DNA of 10,429 bases from JAFDVL01 sp043736395 (lineage in GTDB: Bacteria; Acidobacteriota; Blastocatellia; RBC074). The translations under genes and the position numbers were made by a program. The DNA lies in the NCBI GenBank assembly GCA_043736395.1, contig JAYTCQ010000142.1:1-10429 (forward strand). Reading direction: 5' to 3'. The notes below the pieces were generated by a model. The model ran no database searches. It was not told the origin of the DNA and worked only from the letters and a program-made list of their open reading frames with translations. Below, in pieces: positions 1 through 4,593 of this stretch (position 1 is its first letter; each line of letters begins with the position of its first letter).

Positions 1-35
1 ACTCATCACTCATCACTCGTTCCTCATCACTTCTT
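1..35. repeat. Degenerate heptamer tandem repeat (ACTCATC)
   Basis: Read in 7-base steps from base 1, the sequence is ACTCATC, ACTCATC, ACTCGTT, CCTCATC, ACTTCTT. The first two units are identical and the next three differ by one to three bases. The array is cut by the window edge, so its full length is unknown. Short heptameric tandem repeats in intergenic DNA are known from several bacterial groups, notably cyanobacterial STRR repeats. No function can be assigned here. Confidence 0.6.
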
Positions 36-116
36 CCCGTGTACGTTTTGTCAGAGGGCTGTCATTTTTCTGTTAAGGACTTGCTCCAAATTAGGGATGT
101 CGGAAGAAATGATGAA

Positions 117-374
117 TTAATCCTGACGGCGTGATGAAAAGATGTCGCGTAAAGCATCGGGAACAGGTGGAATGGTTGGTGGTTCAAGCTGATCGGGGTG
201 AGCGTTCATTAGTTCCAATGATAATTCACAAAATTCGCAAGTCTCCAGATGTTCAATAATCCAAGGCGCTGACGGTAGGCCTCCCGAGTTTAGAAAATTC
301 AGGAGCAGCTCATTCGTCGGACACTGAAGAGTTTTGCGAAAGCTATTATTTTGTGACGATTGCCCTGTAAACAT
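117..374 (-). CDS. Small soluble zinc-finger anti-sigma-like protein
   Basis: An 85-residue protein with the layout of a ZAS (zinc-binding anti-sigma) domain: C18, then H42-x3-C46-x2-C49 within the helix-like stretch IIEHLETCEFCELSLELM. Known ZAS domains use this His/Cys set to bind zinc and clamp ECF-type sigma factors. The protein ends about 35 residues after the motif in a proline-rich tail and has no transmembrane segment, so it would be a soluble cytoplasmic form. It is transcribed divergently from the sigma-70-like gene starting at 443, which supports a regulator/antagonist pairing by inference. The ATG at 374 has no strong Shine-Dalgarno sequence. It could instead be a zinc-finger protein of another role. 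Confidence 0.65.
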   Translation of the reverse strand: MFTGQSSQNNSFRKTLQCPTNELLLNFLNSGGLPSAPWIIEHLETCEFCELSLELMNAHPDQLEPPTIPPVPDALRDIFSSRRQD

Positions 375-442
375 TACTGAGATTAAAGCATAGCCGCCCC
401 GCTATTAAAAGAAACGAAAACTACTATCGAGGCAAGCAATAA
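375..442. promoter_or_regulatory. Divergent intergenic region of the regulator pair
   Basis: These 68 bp must hold the start signals for both the minus-strand zinc-finger gene and the plus-strand sigma-like gene. A GAGG (429-432) lies 10 nt before the ATG at 443. AT-rich hexamers such as TATTAA (402-407) could be -10 elements, but no convincing -35 accompanies them. Shared control of both genes from this short gap is plausible but not shown. Confidence 0.4.
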
Positions 443-1558
443 ATGAGTACGAAACGTTTCGGATGGCGTCAAGCCCTATTAGACGAAGAAGTTTCCAAAA
501 TCTGGAATGAGCTGTACCGCATGGTTTATTTGCATCCGCTGGTGCAATCAGCTCGAAACTCCGGGATGCTGGGAACGAATCAATATTCCGGTCAAACTTA
601 CACCGACCTCACGCAGGAATTATTTTTGACGCTGTTTCAAAAAGGTCGTTTCGAGCATTACATCGAAACCAATATGGCGGATCGTGAAGTCGAACACGAA
701 ATCTCACAAATCGAATTAACCAATATGCTGGTAGCTCATTTGCGCCGCCAACATCCAGAATCATATCGTTTAGCGCGACGCATCAGCACTTTAATTCAAC
801 ACAATGAAGTGTTTCGTCGCTTTGATACGCTTTATGTGCGCGATGCGGCTACGGCGCGTCGGCGCGGACTGACAGAAAAAGTTTTTGGCTTAGCTGATTG
901 GCAGGACAATAAGGAAATCAAAGAACGCGCTTTGCTGGAGGATTTGATTCAACAAGTCCCGATGCGGATTCGCAATACACGTGAAGCAGGATGCACAGCA
1001 GATGCGCAAATCGTGATTTCTAATGCCGAATTATTGACGCTCATCGTCGAAGTTTTTCAGACGATTGATTCGCTCGCGGACATTAAAACACTCCGGAATC
1101 TGGTGATGTCACGACTCCCGGTGATTAATATCCAAATGGTTCCGATTAGTAAACCTGATGATGATAATTCGAATTCAACGATTGAATTTGATATTCCAGA
1201 TGATCGTGAGAATCCTGAAGACAATTATTTAAGTCACGAATTTTCCCAACACGCCAGCAATTTGGCTAGTAATTTTCTGGATCAATTAGCGGAAACCGTC
1301 AGACGGAAACCAAAGCAGGCAGAACGAATGTTACATATCTTGTGGCATTGCTATTTAGAACCAGGAAAAATGTCCAATGTTCAATTATCCAAAGAACTTG
1401 GCGTCTCTGATTCGCTGGTTAGTGATTACTGTAACCGCGTCAATGCGCAGCTTAAAACACTGAATCTGACAATTGATCAGGCGCGTGTTTTCGAATTTGC
1501 TTTAAAACGACAGACTGCTAATATGATTCAAGGTCAAGCCGTAAGCATGGCAGCCTAA
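443..1558 (+). CDS. Sigma-70-like transcription regulator
   Basis: A 371-residue protein that resembles a divergent sigma-70 family factor. Around residues 50-115 the stretch YTDLTQELFLTLFQKGRF followed by ELTNMLVAHLRRQHPESYRL resembles sigma region 2 (the D-L-x-Q-E-x-F motif). Residues about 285-341 resemble region 4, with a helix-turn-helix of the form MSNVQLSKELGVSDSLVSDY (310-329) suited to -35 recognition. The 150-residue middle contains an acidic Asp/Asn-rich segment (DDDNSNSTIEFDIPDD) and is much longer than in ECF factors. The ATG has GAGG ten bases upstream. It is divergent from a zinc-finger anti-sigma-like gene and followed by its own terminator, so it is probably monocistronic. 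It may be an active sigma factor or a DNA-binding protein derived from one. Confidence 0.6.
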   Translation: MSTKRFGWRQALLDEEVSKIWNELYRMVYLHPLVQSARNSGMLGTNQYSGQTYTDLTQELFLTLFQKGRFEHYIETNMADREVEHEISQIELTNMLVAHLRRQHPESYRLARRISTLIQHNEVFRRFDTLYVRDAATARRRGLTEKVFGLADWQDNKEIKERALLEDLIQQVPMRIRNTREAGCTADAQIVISNAELLTLIVEVFQTIDSLADIKTLRNLVMSRLPVINIQMVPISKPDDDNSNSTIEFDIPDDRENPEDNYLSHEFSQHASNLASNFLDQLAETVRRKPKQAERMLHILWHCYLEPGKMSNVQLSKELGVSDSLVSDYCNRVNAQLKTLNLTIDQARVFEFALKRQTANMIQGQAVSMAA

Positions 1559-1567
1559 ATAACCGAT

Positions 1568-1611
1568 AATAAAGGGCTAAAAGCACTCGCTGGCAGCCCT
1601 TTATTTATTTT
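1568..1611 (+). terminator. Rho-independent terminator of the sigma-like gene
   Basis: An 11-bp stem pairs 1568-1578 with 1595-1605 (core AAAGGGCT/AGCCCTTT) around a 16-nt loop, and continues into a T-rich tract. It starts 10 bp after the stop codon of the sigma-like gene. Confidence 0.8.
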
Positions 1612-1686
1612 TGTAAAAACAAATATAATATTTTGCTTAATAACTCCTTCCACTGCAACAGTTCGGTATTTTTTCAAAAAAAATAG

Positions 1687-1714
1687 TAGACAATGCGTTT
1701 TTTTCTGCTAACAT
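1687..1714 (+). promoter_or_regulatory. Predicted promoter of the 85-residue protein gene
   Basis: TAGACA (1687-1692, five of six to TTGACA) is separated by 16 bp from TAACAT (1709-1714). The -10 is preceded by TGC, an extended -10 element. It falls in the gap after a terminator and about 80 bp before the next start codon. The block TTCTGCTAACATCCGCC (1703-1719) recurs, with three C/T differences, before the gene at 2208. Confidence 0.5.
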
Positions 1715-1793
1715 CCGCCGTGTTCCTTTCCTCACAAAGGTAGTTAATAAATAAGCGGTCAGATTCCTAACAACTGAACTGAAAGGATTGGTC

Positions 1794-2051
1794 ATGAAAC
1801 TATCAGCACATGCTTTGCGTTCTCTCCAACAAATGGATGAGACGGGACGACAAGCTGTCGAACAAATTGTTCAAGCGCATATTCGTGCATGCTTACTCAA
1901 CGGATTCCAACCGGAAAACCTTGAGCGCGTGTATCAGGAAGCAATTGAAATTATTCGACTCGAAGGGCCGCCGCAGCCAGAAGCTACGGTGACCAGTAAG
2001 TACGAACCAACACGACGCTACGAGCAATACCGTAGCCCACGTGCATTATAA
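1794..2051 (+). CDS. Hypothetical 85-residue protein
   Basis: I do not recognise this family. The ATG at 1794 is preferred over an in-frame TTG at 1788 because GAAAGGA (1781-1787) sits 6 nt before the ATG and directly abuts the TTG. The product is small and predicted mostly alpha-helical (about residues 1-57: HALRSLQQMDETGRQAVEQIV, then HIRACLLNGF and LERVYQEAIEIIRLEG). A charged, Tyr/Arg-rich tail follows (KYEPTRRYEQYRSPRAL). There is no signal peptide or membrane segment, so it is probably cytoplasmic. A promoter-like sequence upstream and a strong hairpin downstream suggest a one-gene transcript. A good ribosome site supports real expression. Confidence 0.65.
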   Translation: MKLSAHALRSLQQMDETGRQAVEQIVQAHIRACLLNGFQPENLERVYQEAIEIIRLEGPPQPEATVTSKYEPTRRYEQYRSPRAL

Positions 2052-2078
2052 AAAAATTGGTATCTTTTTAAAATTCCG

Positions 2079-2120
2079 ACGGCAGTTACAATTATGTGAG
2101 GTTGTGACTGCCGTTTCTTT
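2079..2120 (+). terminator. Terminator after the 85-residue protein gene
   Basis: A 13-bp stem (2079-2091 with 2102-2114, ACGGCAGT/ACTGCCGT core, one G-U pair) closes a 10-nt loop and is followed by TTCTTT. Its right arm overlaps the place where the -35 of the next gene's promoter would lie, so termination and initiation signals are fused here. Confidence 0.8.
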
Positions 2121-2130
2121 CTGTTAATAT
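2102..2130 (+). promoter_or_regulatory. Predicted extended -10 promoter of the exported Cys protein gene
   Basis: TGT-TAATAT (2122-2130) is an extended -10 element. TTGTGA (2102-2107), 17 bp upstream, is a weak -35 inside the terminator stem of the preceding gene. The block TTCTGTTAATATCCGTC (2119-2135) is nearly the same as the one at 1703-1719, which supports a functional signal. Confidence 0.5.
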
Positions 2131-2207
2131 CCGTCTGCTCTTTTGCGGTCAGCATAAACACTGACATTCTTTAATCAACAACAAAAAACTGAAAGGACTG
2201 CGAGGTT

Positions 2208-2588
2208 ATGAAAAAAAATCTTCTTCTCGTTATGGTTGTGGTGCTTTGCTTCGGAGTCGTTGCAACGGCCAAAGCCAAAAAAGTAAAACTTACGGGCTAT
2301 GTGGTAGACAAAGCCTGCTCCGCTAAAATTTCCAAGAAAGAAAATATCCAGGAAGCTGCCATGGGTCACACCAAAAAATGCGCCTTGATGGATGGTTGCG
2401 CGAAAAGCGGTTATGGCATGTTTGTAGATGGCAAGTATTACGAATTCGATGCTAAGGGTAACGAAATGGCCAAAGCATTGGTCGAAAAAAGTAGTCTTGA
2501 AAAAGGCATCAAGTTTGCGGTGGAAGGTAAAGCTGAAGAGGCCACTCCCACAGCATTGATGGTTAAGAAAATCACCGAAGCAAAATAA
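2208..2588 (+). CDS. Small exported cysteine-containing protein of unknown function
   Basis: A 126-residue protein with a clear Sec signal peptide (MKKNLLLVMVVVLCFGVVATAKA, about 1-23), so the mature form of about 100 residues is periplasmic or secreted. The mature part starts with LTGYVVDKACSAK and has three cysteines (C37, C58, C64) plus H54, arranged as GHTKKCALMDGCAKSGYGMFVDGKYYEFDAKG. It ends in a beta-rich segment (IKFAVEGKAEE). This resembles small secreted proteins common in Acidobacteriota that carry a G-x(3)-D-x2-C start and a later pair of cysteines. Their function is unknown to me; metal or ligand binding through Cys/His is possible. GAAAGGA (2191-2197) and GAGG (2202-2205) precede the ATG. 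The gene lies between its own promoter and terminator. Confidence 0.75.
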   Translation: MKKNLLLVMVVVLCFGVVATAKAKKVKLTGYVVDKACSAKISKKENIQEAAMGHTKKCALMDGCAKSGYGMFVDGKYYEFDAKGNEMAKALVEKSSLEKGIKFAVEGKAEEATPTALMVKKITEAK

Positions 2589-2611
2589 ACTGTTTCAAAC
2601 ACAATTTCTTT

Positions 2612-2645
2612 AGAGGGCGAGTATCATTTATGACTCGCCCTTTTC
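2612..2645 (+). terminator. Terminator of the exported Cys protein gene
   Basis: GGGCGAGT (2615-2622) pairs with ACTCGCCC (2633-2640) around a 10-nt loop, is flanked by A/G-T pairs, and runs into TTTTCT. It begins about 25 bp after the stop codon. Confidence 0.85.
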
Positions 2646-2696
2646 TGATGATTAAGCCCTCATCATGATAAGACGCAAGATTGTTGCAAACTAAGA

Positions 2697-2725
2697 TTGA
2701 CAAGGCATTTCTAACTGATGATAAT
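2697..2725 (+). promoter_or_regulatory. Near-consensus sigma-70 promoter of the GAF protein gene
   Basis: TTGACA (2697-2702, perfect) is followed by exactly 17 bp and GATAAT (2720-2725, five of six). This is the best promoter match in the window. Transcription would start near 2732 and give a leader of roughly 250 nt before the GTG start at 2986. Confidence 0.7.
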
Positions 2726-2731
2726 AAACCC

Positions 2732-2985
2732 CTTGTCGTTTGTGGTTAAGACAACAACTTTATCCACGTTCCAGCTATTTATATAAATAACCCATTAACG
2801 ATAAGAAATTGGTTAATAGACTGATCATAAGAATTAGCGATTATCTAATGAATTCACGAGATTAATTCAGGACAATTCGATTATCTTGTTTCTGAATAGT
2901 TAAGTTGTAGTGGCTCCCGCAATCTTACCTGAACATCATTCACATCACCTGACCAGTCTTTTTGACTATCAGCGGAGGGTTAAAA
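2732..2985 (+). other. AT-rich 5' leader with several symmetric and repeated motifs
   Basis: About 250 bp with no supported gene lie between the predicted transcription start and the GAF protein gene. Visible elements are a perfect 14-bp palindrome TATTTATATAAATA (2776-2789), an inverted repeat ATTAAC (2794-2799)/GTTAAT (2812-2817), and a direct repeat CGATTATCT at 2838-2846 and 2878-2886, exactly 40 bp apart. The region ends in a strong ribosome site GGAGGG (2974-2979). I do not recognise a riboswitch class. The motifs could be regulator-binding sites, or chance in AT-rich DNA. Confidence 0.4.
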
Positions 2986-4377
2986 GTGTCAGAAAATCAA
3001 ACATGGCAAGAACAGCTTCAGCAAAGAGCGAGCGATTTAGTTGCTGCTCGGATTGGTAATTTTGCTGAAGAATTACAAAATGTACAGAATGCGTTAAATC
3101 AATTATGCCAGCGGATTCCCGCCGCCAGTAGCTCAGTCACAACGGAAGAACTTTCTGGTCTCCAACAACATTTCGAACAGGTGCGATCCAGTGCGACACA
3201 AGACGTTGAAAGCAGTTTTCAAGCTCGTCTTGATGATGCTGTAGCGCAGGCCCGGACTGAAACAGCCGCGAAATATGAAGGACAAATTGCCGCTCTTCAG
3301 GCAGACCTTGCCAATGCTGGCAGCTCTAATGTCGGAATGGCGGCAGCCGGAGCTGCGGGATTTGCTCTTGGTGGAACTACTTCATCCGCCAAAAATGCGT
3401 CACTGAAGGCAGCCATCACTGACATTGACAGTCAACGGCAACAAGCTGATGTTTTGGCTACTTTAGTCAAACATTCCGCCCAATTCGCAGAAAAGGTAGT
3501 TTTCTTTGTCATCAAAAGCGGAAACGCGATTGGATGGAAAGCCAGTGGTTTTGCTAACGGATTGAATGATGAAACGGTGCGCAGTTTGAACGTGGCAATT
3601 CCAGTCAATAACTTTTTTAATGAAACCGTCTCTTCATTGAAAACTTCTCAGACCAGCAGCAGACAATCCGATATTTTAGGATCATTCCGTAATAGTAATG
3701 ATTCTCACGCCATAGCGATTCCTTTGGTGATCAGAGGAAAGGCTGCCGCAATTTTATACTCCGAATCAGAAGATCAAAATCAGGTGAACCTGGATGCTCT
3801 GGAATCTTTGATGCAGGTGACCAGTATGGCAATAGAATTATTGCCGGCACGTCGTAATCAACCAGCTGCCACAGCCGCGGCTCAGGCTCCTGCTGCGCCA
3901 GCGCCACAACCGGAAGCACCAGCCGCCGCTCCTGCACCGCAAGCGGAAGCTCCAATACCCGCGCCACAACCTGCGCCCATTCCAGTCGTTACACCACTAG
4001 GAACGACTCCGGCTTATGAGGTCAAAGAAGTAGAAGCCGCACCAGAAGCGAAACCAACGGCAGCTACCGCATCAGCCACACAAAGTGATGATGAAGTTCG
4101 CGCCCATAACGATGCTCGACGGTTCGCTCGTTTACTGGTTTCGGAAATCAAACTTTATAATGAGCAAAAAGTGATGGAAGGCCGCCGCTCTCACGATCTT
4201 TATGAACGCTTGAAAGAAGATATTGATCGCAGTCGCCAAATGTACGAAAAACGCGTTTCGGCTTCTGTTTCCGGCAAGTTTGATTATTTTTATGATGAAC
4301 TGTTACACACCTTAGGCGAAGGTGACACAGCTAAATTAGGCAGTGGTTGTCCCGGTCCTACAGTTCCGGTCAGTTAA
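2986..4377 (+). CDS. Coiled-coil/GAF-domain protein with charged C-terminal domain
   Basis: The GTG at 2986 is chosen because GGAGGG lies 6 nt upstream; an in-frame TTG at 2962 would precede that site. The 463-residue product begins with a helical, probably coiled-coil segment (1-110). A short Ala/Gly-rich stretch follows (VGMAAAGAAGFALGG), then a GAF-like domain (about 140-287; VVFFVIKSGNAIGWKASGF... AIPLVIRGKAAAILYSES). Next is an Ala/Pro linker with repeated APAPQ-type units (288-365), and then a charged helical domain (about 374-441; ARRFARLLVSEIKLYNEQKV... DLYERLKEDIDRSRQMYEKRV). GAF domains sense small ligands or mediate interactions; there is no kinase, cyclase or HTH output here. I have the impression that the C-terminal domain recurs in Acidobacteriota and Deltaproteobacteria, without a known role. 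The gene is monocistronic, with its own promoter and terminator. The function is unassigned. Confidence 0.75.
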   Translation: MSENQTWQEQLQQRASDLVAARIGNFAEELQNVQNALNQLCQRIPAASSSVTTEELSGLQQHFEQVRSSATQDVESSFQARLDDAVAQARTETAAKYEGQIAALQADLANAGSSNVGMAAAGAAGFALGGTTSSAKNASLKAAITDIDSQRQQADVLATLVKHSAQFAEKVVFFVIKSGNAIGWKASGFANGLNDETVRSLNVAIPVNNFFNETVSSLKTSQTSSRQSDILGSFRNSNDSHAIAIPLVIRGKAAAILYSESEDQNQVNLDALESLMQVTSMAIELLPARRNQPAATAAAQAPAAPAPQPEAPAAAPAPQAEAPIPAPQPAPIPVVTPLGTTPAYEVKEVEAAPEAKPTAATASATQSDDEVRAHNDARRFARLLVSEIKLYNEQKVMEGRRSHDLYERLKEDIDRSRQMYEKRVSASVSGKFDYFYDELLHTLGEGDTAKLGSGCPGPTVPVS

Positions 4378-4395
4378 TAATGAAGCTAAAATTAA

Positions 4396-4442
4396 GCATA
4401 AAAAAGAGTCAAAAGTAAAACTTCTTGGCTCTTTTTTTATGC
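4396..4442 (+). terminator. Terminator of the GAF protein gene
   Basis: A long imperfect hairpin pairs GCATAAAAAAGAGTC (4396-4410) with GGCTCTTTTTTTATGC (4427-4442), with further pairing inward to a 3-nt loop. The seven-T run in the right arm provides the U-tract. It starts about 20 bp after the stop codon. Confidence 0.8.
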
Positions 4443-4468
4443 AAAAGTCGCCCCTTTGTAAATTTTCC

Positions 4469-4477
4469 TGCTATACT
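4469..4477 (+). promoter_or_regulatory. Predicted extended -10 promoter of the transglycosylase gene
   Basis: TGC-TATACT (4469-4477) matches an extended -10 element (five of six to TATAAT). No good -35 is visible at the right distance, as is usual for extended -10 promoters. It lies between a terminator and the transglycosylase start, giving a leader of about 110 nt. Confidence 0.5.
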
Positions 4478-4537
4478 AAAAGCCCTTTATGTTTTGTAAC
4501 CCGAACTGTTGCGCCCTTTTTTAGCTTTTCAGGTCAC

Positions 4538-4571
4538 CACTCTTATTAGCCCAAAAAGAGTGATAATTTTT
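4538..4571 (+). terminator. Leader hairpin with T-tract before the transglycosylase gene
   Basis: CACTCTT (4538-4544) pairs with AAGAGTG (4556-4562) around an 11-nt loop and is followed by ATAATTTTT. It has the form of a weak intrinsic terminator but lies downstream of the predicted promoter, 23 bp before the start codon at 4594. It could be an attenuator, or a back-up terminator for the upstream gene. Confidence 0.4.
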
Positions 4572-4593
4572 CGTTGATGATAGGAGCTATCAA

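Noticed and set aside
1788..1793. TTG start six bases before the ATG of the 85-residue gene
   Set aside because: It directly abuts the ribosome site GAAAGGA, leaving no spacing; the ATG at 1794 has correct spacing.
2175..2369. Minus-strand 64-residue open frame over the start of the exported Cys protein gene
   Set aside because: Antisense to a gene with clear signal peptide and ribosome site; no start signals of its own.
2760..2768. TTATCCACG, an 8-of-9 match to a DnaA box
   Set aside because: Single copy, no cluster of boxes and no dnaA/dnaN or other origin genes nearby; expected by chance in AT-rich DNA.
2962..2985. TTG start for the GAF protein
   Set aside because: The strong GGAGGG site lies downstream of it and is properly spaced for the GTG at 2986.
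4343..4549. 68-residue open frame across the end of the GAF gene and its terminator
   Set aside because: It runs through a strong terminator hairpin and a promoter-like element and has no ribosome site; not a credible gene.
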